Below, piece by piece: positions 36,001 through 46,882 of a stretch of 64,000 nt of DNA. The position numbers and the translations under genes were made by a program. Each line of letters opens with the position of its first letter. The stretch's first letter is position 1. Source of the stretch: Atrina japonica (lineage: Eukaryota > Mollusca > Bivalvia > Pterioida > Pinnidae); the NCBI GenBank assembly GCA_030159075.1, contig BROG01001148.1, forward strand, positions 1 through 64,000, read 5' to 3'. The notes beneath the pieces are model-generated. The model was not told the DNA's origin. It ran no database searches and was given only the letters and a program-made list of their open reading frames with translations.

Positions 36001-39000
36001 AGTGCATCGAAGTCGGTCAGCAGAACTATGTGTGACTTCGTATATAAAACTAGCAGTGGATCGTGAATCCCCTGCGAATTTTCAACGTCATCGACCAATG
36101 AAATAACGTGAAGCAAACAGAGTGCATTGGAATGATATTTTGACATCTTAAGTTTTGGATAATATTTGTAAATATAACAACACAATAAAGTTTTCGATAC
36201 ATTGCAATTCAATAATACAGAGATTATACACATACCTTTGTGTGCACTCGGGTTCCTATGTTGTAATAGATCTACAGTCCGCATGACTCACATCCGAAAT
36301 CGGAAAATTTTATCATTCATTCTCGAAATATAGAAAAAACATTCTTTACAAGACTTTTTGAAATATGTGTGGGCTTTCCTATGAAACGACACGATCGTTC
36401 ATTTTTAGAATTCACGATGGTTTACCATTGGAACATTCCATTGTAAAATTTGGGAGGAGTGTTGTAGCAGATTTATACAACTTGAAAATGTCCGTGCAAA
36501 ATATCTTAAAGATTTCGTAATTCTAATTTAACATATCTTTACTTCCTCGGTAATTTTCATTTTTGTCCAACAGAAACTTCTAAGAGTACTCTCCCGTTTT
36601 GTTTGTTTGTTGTTGTTGTTGTTTTTATTATTATTATTATTATTATTTATTTTGTTTGATTCAATGTTGGTTTACATTCCGCCAAGAATCGTCCACTGAC
36701 GCTATGGACTGACGCCAATGGAGTGAGTGTTCTTTTACGTGCCACGCCTTCCAAGATACGGGACCTTGGTTTTAAGTTTCATTCGAAAAACCCGTGACTT
36801 TCACTTCGTTTTCAAGCACTTGGTGAAGGAACAGTCAGTACCATTTTAAAAGTCTTTGGTATGACCCGGTCCGGGAATCGAACCCGGGACCTTCCGCTAG
36901 TGAGTCGAAGGACGTTCTACCACTAGAACAAAGCAAGCGGTTACTCTCCCGTTAATGTCTGGCATTTCTAACTTACGTTTTTGAATATTTCGAACCGTCG
37001 CCATTTGACGTCATAGTAAACACGGGAGAAAGTCGGTATAGCGGGGGACATTTTTAAACATTGCAGTCACCCCTTTTCATTGACTTTTTCAGGTTTCCAC
37101 AGCGTTAAGAGAAGTAAAAGTAGAAAAAATGATAGATTACTGGTAAATTGTATGCAACAACTTAAGTAAGGCATTATAGCTTTATTCAGTCCAATGAACT
37201 GCACTAAAATTGAGTGATCACCAGTTCCCCGATTTCCGAAGTGAGCCACACGGGGAGTCGTTGTGAACTCTTTGTGTGTTGTCCTTTTGAGCACTTACTT
37301 ACTTCCATAAAGAACTTGTTTTTCTTTTTTGCAGTATGGAACACTTCTTTTACTTGCTCTGTATTGATCGCCATCGGTTTTTCACACAAAACATGGTGCC
37401 CAGAATTTAACATCTGCTTTGAAAGTTGTACGTGTATATTGTTTAAAACGCCGATATAAACCACATCTGGTAAAATGTATACAAATATTTTAATATCAAA
37501 TAATACATTATACAATTATTGCCCTTGTTTTGTGTTGACATGAATATTTGTCCACCCTCGAGGTGTTATGTCACCAGCCCGAGGGTGATATAACACCTCG
37601 TAGGTGGACAAATATTCATGTCAACCCAAAACAAGGGCAATAATTGTTTTATTATAACGAAAGGCAATTAAACTTAACTAACAAACTGATCTACGTAAGT
37701 TCATAACGATTGTAACACATGTCACATAGCGCCTACTCAACATTATCGATATGGTTGATCGTTCTTTGTGTCGTTTTTTAATCTTAAGTCTCCATCAAGG
37801 CTGACTCCAGCAAATATATTTGACAACGATGTATCAATGCTGTCAAATCATTAAATTTCGGCACTCCATTCCAGTCTGCATCGAGTAATCTATGAGTTAT
37901 GAAACGGACATTTTATCTGCTAGAGGTTACACCTAATTACCACATAGCCTACTAGAATAAAAAAAAACCAACCGTACGCGCATCCATTTCTGCGCAGGAG
38001 AGGGTGACAAAAATCGCCATAGAGGGTGACATTAAGAAATGTTTTAGATCACGTGATACGGTTTTGACTAATCAGAAGTAAGGTATATTAACATATAATG
38101 ATATAGACAACATAAAGCGACAATCATAACAGTTTTAATTATTATATGTATAAATCTACCAAAAACAATGAGCCGTTCACAAAGACTACATAATAAAAAT
38201 ATTTGTCATGTACTCCCTACAAAATATGGCGATTTTGCATATGTGATACTATCGAAATTTGCCATCAGTTTTAGTAGGAAAGTGATATTGACTCAAAGGG
38301 GTGCGATAACTATAATCAATACCTCCCGCATCAAAACAAGGCTTATTGAAATATTTCAAATGATGACACAGAAAAAAATGTTGACGAGATGAAAAACACA
38401 AATACTGGGAGAAAACAGATCTTACGAGAATGATAAGCCACTACATTAAGATGTTGGAGTTAGAGTAATATCTGTTTTGTATCTTGAGTGCATGATTAAA
38501 TGTTTATAATATGAACATTTTCATATCAAATCCGTATCAACCCTCGACCTCATATTAGCCCTCCGGTTCTCGGGACCCTCAGGCTTATATGGGAGTCTCG
38601 GATTGATATCGGGTATGATATGAAAATGGTCATAAAATAATCATATACCCAAATAACAAATCTAAAATGAATGTTTTAGTTTTGTTCCTGTTGTTTCTTC
38701 CTTTTTGTAAGAATTGTAAGTATGTTCTCGCTGACAGACGATACATTCATTGTAATGTTTAAACAAATAGCGGAAGATATGTTGATATGGGTATGGATTA
38801 TGGGTTTCACTCCTGATATAATGGATGGCATATTGTAATGGCACGTGTAAATCAACATATTTAGTAGGAAGTATATGATAGAATATTTGTACAGTGAAAC
38901 TTGTATATAAAGATCCCCTTCAGGACACAACAAAACCAGTCTTTATGGGGAAGGTGATCTGTATATAGACGTTGATTTGTACATAAATGGTATTATTGGC

Positions 39001-40610
39001 AGGTTTTACTATATACATATTTTGTCAGATTCGGAAGGTGAAGTATCGGATCTTTCATAAAAAAATTTAAAAAATCCACGAATTGACATAATCTTATGTA
39101 ACACAGTTAAGAATGTATGGCATGTCAATTTCTCTGGTGAAACTTCGGCGCAGACTACAAAATGACGGGGATGACATGAGACTGGCCCAGGACTGACATG
39201 CCTGGAGGAAACTTGATGGGGTCCTATGCTCTGCCACGGACTGCCAATGGAAGTGACGAGATGAAAACAATATATAATATTATCATTTAAAGAGATGTAT
39301 GATATATTTATATTTTACTTTTAATTCATGCCTTTTACAAATTATTATAGATATGTTACTTCACTTCATAACGTATATTGTGAACAAAATTAAAAGTTGG
39401 AGGAATACAGCAGTTTTGTATTTTTACGGTATATTGTATATCTATAATGTTTCAAGTCCTTTCGTGAGACAGCGTTCGTCATACAAGGGGGTATTTGTGG
39501 TTTGAATCCCTGCATGGATAAGTAATGCATGGTCATGAATACGTCTTTAACAAACGTTGCTTCGCCAAACACTCGACATTCACGGTAAAATTCATGATTC
39601 TCTTGGTTTATGACGCAAGTTCCCGTAGCATGATGGTCGTGACATTTTATAGAACTATCATTACAATGGTTTAAGTCCATTGCAATAGTCTTTATTTCGG
39701 TCATTTACCTTATGGATAAGAACGTCCGCGTAAAAGTGATACCTTTTTGAAGGCCGTACAGGTGATAACTTATTGCCGGCCGTAAGGGAGACAAATTACT
39801 AGTATTTACAGTACAGGGAAACAAAGTACATGTACTGAAAAAACCTTGTGCTCATTTATTCGACTACTGAAGTATAAAGTATGACAGTCCACAAGACAAT
39901 GCCGGAAACTTACCGATATCTCTGTTATCCGCCAGTTTGTCATATGAATCGTAGGCAAGTTTTATGCCCATTTTGGCTGCAAATGCATCAGCTGTTTCCT
40001 GTGATCTGGACGCTACTGCTACTATCTACAATGAAAAAATATACATGTATATATAGTGTTATATGTATAAAATTAAGCCAACAGCTGAGAAAAACGTCCT
40101 TACAACATAAACAATGAAACGCAAGAATTCTGTCCGACATAATATTTCTAATTTTGTAGATTTTTTGTGCCGAAAACAACAGTTGCACTTGTCAGCACTC
40201 ATTCTCACATAATATACTTTTGAATCCTCAAATGTTCAATATTCTGAAAACATAAAAATCACAATTTCCTCCACAATTGCCCAAACGACCCTTTTCTCAG
40301 CCGCTGTCTCAAACATTACACAGGTAAAACCATGGCTATAGTTTTGTAAAACAATTAGGAGCCAAAACAAATGCTCGAGACAATCGTTTCTGTCAATATT
40401 ACATCAGTTGAGCTCAATTCAGAATAGATATAGTGGTGTCATACAAGGTCAAAAGATAATACTGTAATATTATAGATATAAGATCATATTTGCACTTCTG
40501 ACAAATTCTCTACCTCGTTTTCTCCTGGAGGTAAAGTCTGGAGTGCAGCACAGAAATCATTACATATGGAACCAGTTCCGCATATTCCCCATCGCAGTGT
40601 CATTTTTGAA
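26287..40610 (-). CDS. DHDH-like NADP-dependent oxidoreductase, copy 2, intact
   Basis: Seven - strand exons: 40514-40603, 39914-40025, 37303-37466, 32067-32322, 30150-30280, 28617-28767, 26287-26393. All have GT-AG ends and compatible phases; together 1011 nt, 336 residues plus stop, close to the 334 of mammalian dimeric dihydrodiol dehydrogenase. Known family role: cytosolic NADP-linked oxidation of trans-dihydrodiols and sugars such as D-xylose. Residues 1-122 form the Rossmann domain (GICGTGS at 6-12; VASRS in exon 2; CEKP with Lys97). Residues 123-336 form the substrate domain. The usual active-site GGG..LLDIGIY reads GGGCLLNLGIY: Tyr181 is kept but Asp is replaced by Asn177. So the fold is clear but the exact reaction is uncertain. 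A CAG acceptor seven bases before the ATG implies a non-coding 5' exon. Intron 3 holds the 160-bp array. Confidence 0.9.
27226..27440. repeat. dispersed CGCGAAATTA-type repeat
   Basis: Text such as ACTTTCGCGATACATAAG, TTTTACTTTCGCGAGCGAGA and GGTTTCGCGAAATTACG recurs in related form at 30890-30960, 31195-31300, 43665-43785, 44335-44425 and 50100-50195. In each place short CGCGAAA stretches alternate on both strands. I cannot define the ends of the element. Confidence 0.5.
27640..27790. repeat. three-unit tandem repeat, about 58 bp
   Basis: AAACTGGTTTTTGTCTGGTA and AACCTTTCATTT recur three times with decay, in copy 2 intron 6. Confidence 0.7.
28335..28615. repeat. tandem repeat made from the intron side of a splice donor
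   Basis: About six units of 42-50 bp: ACAGGTGTTATACATTTGGA, ATTTATTTCTTGAC, with the units nearest the exon also carrying GACGTCATATTACC. The last phrase is the intron start of copy 2 exon 6 read on the + strand (donor GGTAATATGACGTC). Copy 1 has a single version at 11135-11181, so the tandem growth is specific to copy 2. Confidence 0.85.
28617..28767 (-). CDS. DHDH copy 2, exon 6
   Basis: Acceptor TTTTTCAG, donor GTAATA. Residues 252-301: LPDTFFAPVEASLPSGDLSK, then PMPLIYPNSCGLRYEADHVR, then KCIQA; Gly302 is split. Confidence 0.9.
29375..29540 (+). mobile_element. SINE-like element, family 2
   Basis: Text GTTTGCCAGTTTACTTGTGG, ACCCGGGTAACCGGGGTTTC, then TATGACTGAAAGATTGTTGA and GTATGGCGTAAAACAAAAAA. 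The same tail and body occur inverted at 44180-44325. The A-rich end and phrase GGCGTAAAAC are typical of short retroposons. I see no clear tRNA head. Confidence 0.55.
29982..30088. repeat. (CA)n then (TA)n microsatellite
   Basis: CA units interrupted by CCCACC, then TA units, 60 bp from copy 2 exon 5. Confidence 0.95.
30150..30280 (-). CDS. DHDH copy 2, exon 5
   Basis: Acceptor TTCCCCAG, donor GTAAAT. Residues 209-251: LDTDGTLVLTYKNGARAVFN, then YSITTGANTKSNAVIYGTEG and RID. It is the strand region of the substrate domain; both sister copies are damaged or shortened exactly here. Confidence 0.9.
30429..30520 (-). mobile_element. SINE fragment
   Basis: CATATGGAGACGTCACCAAA, CTATGTTCGGCACTTACGG, CACGGGACCTCAGTTTTGAC: the middle part of the SINE family. 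It stands head-to-head with the nearly complete copy at 30541. Confidence 0.75.
30541..30815 (+). mobile_element. SINE, nearly complete
   Basis: The tRNA-like head GTCGGCCTTGCTCAGTCGG (A box) and GACATCGAGTCC (B box, altered) is followed by the shared body (CCCATGTCACAGTAGGTGTC, GGCACGTTAAAGAAC, CATATGAGTGAAAG) and the end TGGGACGTTAAACAACAATA with a CAA-rich tail. In copy 2 intron 4. Confidence 0.8.
31797..31842. repeat. small palindrome
   Basis: CTGATACAGGG pairs with CTCCTGTATCAG, with an inner TATGTG/CACATG. Just upstream, GTGATAAAGG-type phrases repeat. Confidence 0.55.
32067..32322 (-). CDS. DHDH copy 2, exon 4
   Basis: Acceptor GTTTCAG, donor GTAAGT, 85 codons plus one base (residues 123-207). 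ALWSRCFPIYEDIARELQ, then WLPNRSLGGGCLLNLGIYPI, then ITAFGNLAEDG. This exon carries the catalytic Tyr (181) and the position that is Asp in studied enzymes but Asn (177) here. Confidence 0.9.
32991..33101. repeat. hairpin, 34-bp perfect arms
   Basis: ACCATGTGACTGTTTTACAA at the left is matched by its complement ending CAGTCACATGGT at the right. The loop of about 43 bp carries an extra CCCTGTCAG copy. In copy 2 intron 3, about 220 bp before the 160-bp array. Confidence 0.85.
33316..35930. mobile_element. pearl-like interspersed element with a 160-bp tandem core
   Basis: About 15 units with the phrases GGCGGCCATCTTGGAT, TGACCAAGTTTGGTTCCAAT, TTCAGAGGAGAAGATCT, CCATAGGGTCCAATGTTAAA. Unit starts lie 136-169 bp apart. 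Two unit types alternate: one with GTGCGAACCTGAAAAACAC, one with CACCTGGACCTGTCAGACAT. The block is bounded by GCTCACCTGG on the left (33344) and CCAGGTGAGCT on the right (to 35923), next to (GGAC)n. That plan, terminal segments around a tandem core of about 160 bp, matches bivalve pearl-type elements. No protein is encoded. It sits in copy 2 intron 3. Confidence 0.75.
36600..36655. repeat. (GTT)n(ATT)n microsatellite
   Basis: Trinucleotide run adjoining the end of the SINE that starts at about 36657. Confidence 0.9.
36657..36945 (-). mobile_element. tRNA-derived SINE with a good tRNA head
   Basis: On the - strand the head reads TAGTGGTAGAACGTCC (A box), then GGTCCCGGGTTCGATTCCCG (B box GGTTCGATTCC) and CCGGGTC, spanning about 36945-36865. 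The body keeps a decayed version of the shared block (TTCTTTTACGTGCCACGCCT, GATACGGGACCTTGG). It differs from the other SINEs in its tRNA head, so a second subfamily. Confidence 0.75.
37303..37466 (-). CDS. DHDH copy 2, exon 3
   Basis: Residues 69-122: VVYIGVLNNIHVQLSKQMLN, then HHVLCEKPMAINTEQ, ending NKFFME. Lys97 of the Glu-Lys-Pro motif is at the position known to be catalytic in the mammalian enzyme. Donor GTAAGT, acceptor CAG. Confidence 0.9.
37512..37646. repeat. hairpin, about 60-bp arms
   Basis: CAATTATTGCCCTTGTTTTG at the left pairs with CAAAACAAGGGCAATAATTG at the right with few mismatches, through GACATGAATATTTGTCCACC and AGGTGTTAT. The loop is under 15 bp. It starts about 45 bp upstream of copy 2 exon 3, in intron 2. 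Confidence 0.85.
38505..38637. repeat. hairpin, imperfect arms of about 50 bp
   Basis: TGAACATTTTCATATCAAAT pairs with the run ATGATATGAAAATGGTCA at the right. The middle has CCCTCGAC..CTCC against GGGAGTCTCGG. Confidence 0.75.
38885..39015 (-). repeat. dispersed repeat, second copy of the 18840-19025 family
   Basis: ACAGTGAAACTTGTATATAA, CCAGTCTTTATGGGGAAGG, TGGCAGGTTTTACTATA: the same phrases as at 18.9 kb in reverse orientation. Confidence 0.5.
39914..40025 (-). CDS. DHDH copy 2, exon 2
   Basis: Residues 31-67: IVAVASRSQETADAFAAKMG, then IKLAYDSYDKLADNRDIG. Asp68 is split by the intron. Acceptor TAG, donor GTAAGT. Confidence 0.9.
40325..40480 (-). repeat. hammerhead-like dispersed repeat, degenerate core
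   Basis: Core on the - strand at 40413-40373: GCTCAA, CTGATGT (last base changed), GACA, GAAA, CGATTGTC, TCGAGC. Stem I and the cleavage triplet GTC persist. Located in copy 2 intron 1, about 35 bp from exon 1. Confidence 0.55.
40514..40603 (-). CDS. DHDH copy 2, exon 1 (coding part)
   Basis: Residues 1-30: MTLRWGICGTGSICNDFCAA, then LQTLPPGENE; donor GTAGAG. The ATG context is AAAAATG. The start is supported because the same Met opens copy 1 and the aligned Met opens copy 3. Confidence 0.9.
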
Positions 40611-41094
40611 CTGAAAATATAAAAATTATACATACAGAAAGTTCGGCCTAACAGGTAACCTGCTAAGAGTAGTCTTGAGTGGGTGCGTATAAAGTCTCTT
40701 ATCAACTGTTTATAATACATATCATTATCTCTTCTTAACATCTACCATTTTACACTGTTATTTATTATTTCAATTATTTCAAAATGACAACATGGTTCCA
40801 TGTTCTTCAGTTGACTTTACGCGGTGTAAAACACAAATGAAAAGTAGGATAACGACCACACGCCATTTATTACAGCTCAACAAGGAATAGTTAATAAATA
40901 CCGTTTCGTAAAAACTGGGGAAAAATAGGAAAATTTGTATTTTATTTTCCTGTTCCGATCTGAAATTATAAAGAGATCATTGATATTTAAGACGAAGAAA
41001 TATATTATTTATATACTAAACTAGATATTATTTATCTCGCGTACATTTCACTGGGAAACCCTTTCCTGTTCCCATAGGTCCTTAATTTTTATAT

Positions 41095-42060
41095 ATACAT
41101 GTATATAAACCCGCCGCACATCGCCTTTTTGCCTTGTTTAAAACGCCAAAACCTACAAACGTCGCCTCTTCGCCTTGTAAAATAAACAAGAAACCCGCCG
41201 AAATTCGCCTTTTCGCCTTGTAAAATAAACACAAAAACCCAACGAACGTCGCCTCTTCGACGTAAAATAAACAAGAAACCCGCCGAACTTCGCCTTTTAA
41301 AATAAACGCAAAAATCCACCGAACGTCGCCTCTTCGCCTTGTAAAATAAACACGAAACCCGCCGAACTTCGCCTTTTAAAATAAACGCAAAAACCCACCG
41401 AAATAAACGCCCTGTAAAATAAACACACGCCGAACGTCGCCTTTTCGCCTTGTAAAATAAACGCAAAAATCCACCGAACCGAACTTCGCCTTTTAAAATA
41501 AACACGCAAAAACTTCGCACCGAAAAATCCACCGAACGTCGCCTCTTCGCCTTGTAAAATAAACACGAAACCGCCGAACTTCGCCTTTTCGCCTTTTAAA
41601 ATAAACGCAAAAACCCACCGAACGTCTCCTCTTCGCCCTGTAAAATAAACAAGAAACCCGCCGAACGTCGCCTTTTCGCCTTGTAAAATAAACACAAAAA
41701 CCCGCTGAACTTCGCCTCTTTTAAAATAAATGCACGAAACCCGCCGAACTTTGCCTTTTCGCCTTTTAAAATAAACGCAAAAACCCACCGAACGTCGCCT
41801 CTTCGACTTAAAAATAAACAAGCCTTCGCCTTTTAAAAAACGCAAAAATCCACCGAACCCGCCGAAACCGCCGAACTTCGCCTTTTAAGATAAACACAAA
41901 AACCCACCGAACGTCGCCTTTTCGCCTTGTAAAATAAACACGAAACCCGCCGAACTTCGCCTTTTTGCCTTTTAAAATAAACGCAAAAACCCGCCGAACT
42001 TCGCCTTTTCGCCGCAAAAACCCACCTAACATCGCTTTTTCGTCTTCCGGAATGACATGC
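41095..42060. repeat. GC-richer tandem array, about 43-45 bp unit
   Basis: About 22 imperfect units of AACCCGCCGAACTTCGCCTT, TTCGCCTTGTAAAATAAAC, GCAAA. Indels between units make overlapping - strand frames of up to 182 codons rich in F, K, R and G; these are artefacts. Base composition differs clearly from the AT-rich surroundings. Confidence 0.95.
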
Positions 42061-42074
42061 GTATACAAAACAGA

Positions 42075-42811
42075 AATTGAAAGTAAAACATGGTGACAAA
42101 AGTCTTCCCTTTAAAAGTTTAATAAGGCGCCTTTTCGTATTAATGTTTTCTCGGCTTTTCGCGTAGATAATTAAAGGCGACAACTCGCCGAAGGCCTTAC
42201 GGAGGAAATAACCCGGATGTTATGTCAGTGTGCTTGATGTAAGTAATACTTCAAAATGTTTTTCTAGAAAATGTATACGTTTTATCAGAGCTTTAACTAA
42301 GGTATAGTTTACATCTTATTTGTATAACCTCTGTAAAGCAACTGTTCACAAAATGTGTTTAACGATAAGTACTACAAAATATACATTTAATATCGTTATG
42401 CAAGATTTTAGGTCAGAGGGGGCGTGCTTTTGATCCTCACAATGTCCCAGGATGTGAATCGAGAATTTGTGCAAAGGGAGGGGTAGAGTTACACACTCAA
42501 TTATATACTTGATTGTTATGCAATACAAGCTTTACTGAATGTTTTTTTTAAATTGTTGGATAAACTGTATTCTCACTACAGATAAGTTTAATGCTTGTAA
42601 GGGGTGAAAGAGTAGAACGTCGTCGCCGAGCGCAGCGAGGCTCTAAGTTTCGCGAAATGGTTATTAATTTCCCAGCTTTTTGTAGAAAAATTAAAGGTTA
42701 TACACCTACTTTGCCACATATAGGGGTCACATTTCGCTGCGCGCCTGCCTGAAGCCTTCCCTGGTTACTGCACACAATACTAAGTGCGTCAGTGTGATGT
42801 ATCGGTCCTGA

Positions 42812-42847
<36 letters not shown>

Positions 42848-42855
42848 TATATATA

Positions 42856-42888
<33 letters not shown>

Positions 42889-45800
42889 CTCAACCGCAAA
42901 AAAAAAAAAAAGAAAATTATTTTATTTTCTTAAATACATGATTTCAAGCTTTGAATATTAGGTTAGTTTATTAATATAACTGACTTATTATAATTCAGTA
43001 TTGTTATAAGGACTCTATAACTATTTGGAAACTTTATTAACAAATAATAGATATATTCAAAGCATTCATCTGATATTCATTCCGAATTATGAACCTATCC
43101 AGCATTTCAAAAGTAACAATACAGACAATTTTGCTTCTACTGCAGTAATAAGTGATACTTCACATACAAAGTTTGGAGGATTTATTGGAGGATATTACCT
43201 AGAGTTGTTCGTTTGTGAAAATTATACATCAGGTCAGTTTATGATGGAATTTGTATATGTTTCAAACATTTCGTAAACCTAAATTTCTAAAAGGAGATTT
43301 GTGAGTCAATTGTGGCTGTACACTCGTGTTCCCATTACTTTATTTGTCCTTTTCTTTGTAATTTGGTGCCACACATTTTTCTAACTGTTGTGAAAATACC
43401 AGGAAATCATAAAAACATAATAGATTGGTCTTAAATAATTGAAAAGAGATACTCAGGGATGAAAGGGTTAAGGCTTCCAACAAAACAGACATTTAATTAC
43501 TATATAGTTGTTTAATTTTCACGGGAAGACAATTCCGCGTTTTTCTGAAAGAAATCTTTTTACGGGTTTTAAATTTCGCGCAAGACAATTTCTGATACTG
43601 AAGTGGTTGGTGTATACGATGTCAGGTTAAACATGTATATGAAGGAATTTTGATTGGTATAATATTTTTATGCTTAAGCATAAAGTATTATATTCACGTG
43701 TACTTAATTTCGCGGTATCTTCTTTGACAGCGAAAATAGCGAAATTAAATCCCCCGCAAATAAAAGCAACTATACAGTAAATAAATTACCTACAGTGAAG
43801 TGGCAAATTTCACTGCTGGACACCTAACAATGGTCAATTCAAATGTGTAAGAACTAAAAGGTGATTTAAAGCAATAAAAAGGAGTGATTCAAATTAGAGA
43901 TTACCGTGAAACATTGTGAAAAAACAAGAAATTATTTTTTAAAAAAACACGCCATTTTTAAAAATTTTATCGTGTCAACTTTGTGTACATTGTTTCTACT
44001 CTTTATATAACATTACAAATTAAATGAGGGACTTTTTGGAGTTAATTAAAGTTGCACCCGGATATTTAGATACCTGCTAGTGTCTTTTATACTTGATTCG
44101 TCCAACACAACTCTGATTCCTCAAATAAATACATTGAAATTGATATAAAAAGATGCTGAAATTTCTAACAGATGTGATTCGATTTGACTTTTTGTTTTAC
44201 GCCACACTCAACAATTTCTCAGTTACATGGTGGTGGCCAGTTTACAGAGAACCCGTTTACAGTATACCTGGGAAGAGATCACAGGTACCACAAGTAAACT
44301 GACATACTATTTCACAAAAATCAGCTTAGGTTCCAGCGGGGCTCTAACCGCGGAAATATCATCTCGAAAATATATTTAGAGCTTGTGTATCGCGAAATTA
44401 AAGTCCCGCGAAAAATTTCGGATTTACAGTACATCAGTTATTTCTTTTTATCTTTTACTTTCATTTATCCTAATCTTAACTTCATTTTGCGTTCTTAAAA
44501 TTTCATAATTGTACAGAATGTTAATAACACAATAATGCATAACGTTAAACATAGCTACAAGTTAATATATTTTTAGTAAAGATAAATGAATCAAAAGCCG
44601 ATATCAGTACGTTCATAAGAAGTAAATAGGAAAAAGTACCAATGGATAATCGGAACTCAAAGTCCATTAGAACACGGCAAATCAGATATACAAATGATCT
44701 CAACATGAAAAACAATTGCGAATCCCAAACGGGATGGGACCAGGTGTCTTGGGGGAGTCAGCCACCTCTGTCAGGATGCCAGACCCATCGCAAATGCTAC
44801 ATGGAAACCTGCCGTTTTTAGTGAAAAGGTCAAGTTCGGTGACATTGTCATCAGTCAGTCTTAGATATGATTAGCGAAAGGGAGTCATTGTATATGGTCA
44901 TGTACCAGAATACTATCCAACAATCCTGAGAGGGGGGCTTCATATTAACAAATACATGTATCGACCATAAAACTTCCTTAATGACGATTTCAAGCGTTCA
45001 ACAACGCAACGTTGTGTAAGTAGCTTGTTGGCGAGTTAATGTTCAGATACTGGATTACATCTAATTATCGTCTGTGGAGACTTTTACCAAAATATTTCAG
45101 CTTTGTCATACTTAACTGATATTATGGCTAACCCAAACAAATATTATTTGCGTCATACAGGTGGATATTGAAAGTAATAAATAAAAAACGCGAAAGGTGA
45201 ATATATTATTAACATCCTCAATTATTTAACACGAAATGAGAAAAGGTACTTTAAGGGTCTACACTGTAACTCAAAGCATTATATCGAAATTATCCAGTAA
45301 TTAATTTTCTGCAAGCCTAACTTGAAAACATACCTTTTCTTTATTATGTGTGTGGGAAAGAATCGAAATGCAGCTAAAGAAATGTCCAGGCTATCTTCAC
45401 ATTCAATTAAAAATGGATTGAGTGGTGGCCTTATAGAATTTTAAAGGGGATACCGAAAGTAATAAATAAAAACGTGAAAGATGAAATTAGCATTTTACCA
45501 AGAATGAATTTCCAAATATTTGACAACACGGTAGACCGCGGGAAACACGAAATGAGACATTTACTTTTAGAGTACTTTTACTGTCACTCAAAATATTATT
45601 TCGAAATTACTTAAATATAATTACAAATTTCTGCAAATTTTACCTGTAAGGGAAAACATACCTTTTCTATATCTTGTTGGTAGAATCAAAATGCAGTTAA
45701 AGAAATGTCCAAGCTGTATTCAAATTCAATTTAAAATGGTTTTGTTTTGACTGTATAAAATCTGTCGAAAACTAGTTTGCAAATTTAGGACAAATCTTCT

Positions 45801-46500
45801 TTATTTTCTTCTATTCTTGCGTTGTTACGTCAGGTAGCTGCGGTAAGTGAACAGGTATGCAGACATGAAAAACTAGAGCATAACCGTGCATCGGCTTACA
45901 ATTTATACGAACTTCAATATTATGTATCCTATACAAAGCTACTGTCGAGAATGTAAAATGATGACAAATAAAGAATATTTAGAGTTTATGGTTTTCCGCA
46001 GGTATGAAATGAAATTGCTGAAAGCACTGCAACAATGCCACGAATGACACAGAATTATTTTTATGTAATTAAAGTATATACATGTTCTGCTATATACTTG
46101 GAAAAGTCAACATTTTTAGCCTCGTTTAAAGTACGTAAGTCGTGGTGCGTAAAATAACCCTCACTGCATTTGCGTCCGTTCATTGTATTCCAGGCCAAAA
46201 TATGTAACACGTACTTGTCCGTGCGCACGTACTAACTGCTAAATAGAAAATTTTTTTTTCATGTCAAGTATCTCTATTTCAATGTTATTAAAGTACAGAA
46301 AGTCATCATTAACCTGAGGAAAGCTAAATTTACTGGCGAAGTAAGGGATCATCCTTGTGTTCAAAATATTAAAAACATAATACCAAAGTTATAAATATTC
46401 ATCATTCGTCCAGAAATTCTTCATGAGAGACTACAAATTCATAACTCAATGACGTATTTGAGAAATGATTAGAAATATATGTATTCAAGATAAGTAACAT
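42075..46500. other. intergenic, no gene seen
   Basis: No exon is supportable. Contents: a short GC-richer stretch at 42600-42780 (CGCCGAGCGCAGCGAGG; CGCTGCGCGCC), a (TA)n microsatellite at 42817-42888, CGCGAAA-type repeats, an inverted family 2 SINE at 44180-44325, a dispersed repeat at 44590-44960 (CGAAAGGGAGTCATTGTATA, also at 53040-53120), and two related segments at 45170-45340 and 45450-45770 (ATGCAGCTAAAGAAATGTCC / ATGCAGTTAAAGAAATGTCC). Confidence 0.5.
44180..44325 (-). mobile_element. SINE-like element, family 2, inverted copy
   Basis: TTTTTGTTTTACGCCACACT, CAACAATTTCTCAGTTACAT and CAGTTTACAGAG are the complement of the tail and body at 29.4-29.5 kb. Confidence 0.55.
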
Positions 46501-46550
46501 ATGCATGGATGCGGTTAGTGCACTCGTACTATTAAAACAACACAGCAAAA

Positions 46551-46882
46551 TTAAAGGGACATAAGCTAGTTTTCTAATTGTACTACTTGTACTTGATGTA
46601 CAATAAGAAGAGTTATACACAGGCATAAAATCCTATATTCCTTTATATTTTGTGAAATAAGGTCAAGTCCATTGTGGTATTCATATACAAATACTAGTAA
46701 TAAGGTTGAGTTAATCTATTGCAATTGAAAAAGTGCCAAACCTTGGTTTCTCAAGCAATTTTCACAAAATACATATGAATTTAAGAATGTTTATGCCTGT
46801 GAACATCTCTTTTTTTCGTTATTAAATATCAATCTAACTAGCAAAAAGGGATTCTTTTAAAACACAGCTAATGCCCCTTTAA
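46551..46882. repeat. foldback MITE-like element, second full copy
   Basis: Ends TTAAAGGGACATAAGCT and AGCTAATGCCCCTTTAA are inverted. Inner text (TTGTGAAATAAGGTCAAGTC, CCAAACCTTGGTTTCTCAAG) matches the element at 4903-5315 in reverse. A right end alone is seen at 21563-21580, and a disrupted copy at 59640-60180. Confidence 0.7.

Noticed and set aside
36865..36945. Possible functional tRNA gene on the - strand
   Set aside because: A and B boxes are good, but the segment continues into a SINE body, acceptor ends do not pair convincingly and a microsatellite follows the body.
38168..38392. 74-codon + strand frame
   Set aside because: No homologue recognised and no flanking signals; it lies in intron 2 of DHDH copy 2, antisense.
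41089..42183. - strand frames of 86 to 182 codons rich in F, K, R and G
   Set aside because: Products of the 44-bp tandem array; the frames overlap each other with the same repeated words and have no splice or start logic.
43025..43276. 83-codon + strand frame
   Set aside because: No recognisable domain, AT-rich codons, no splice signals; within chance expectation for this composition.
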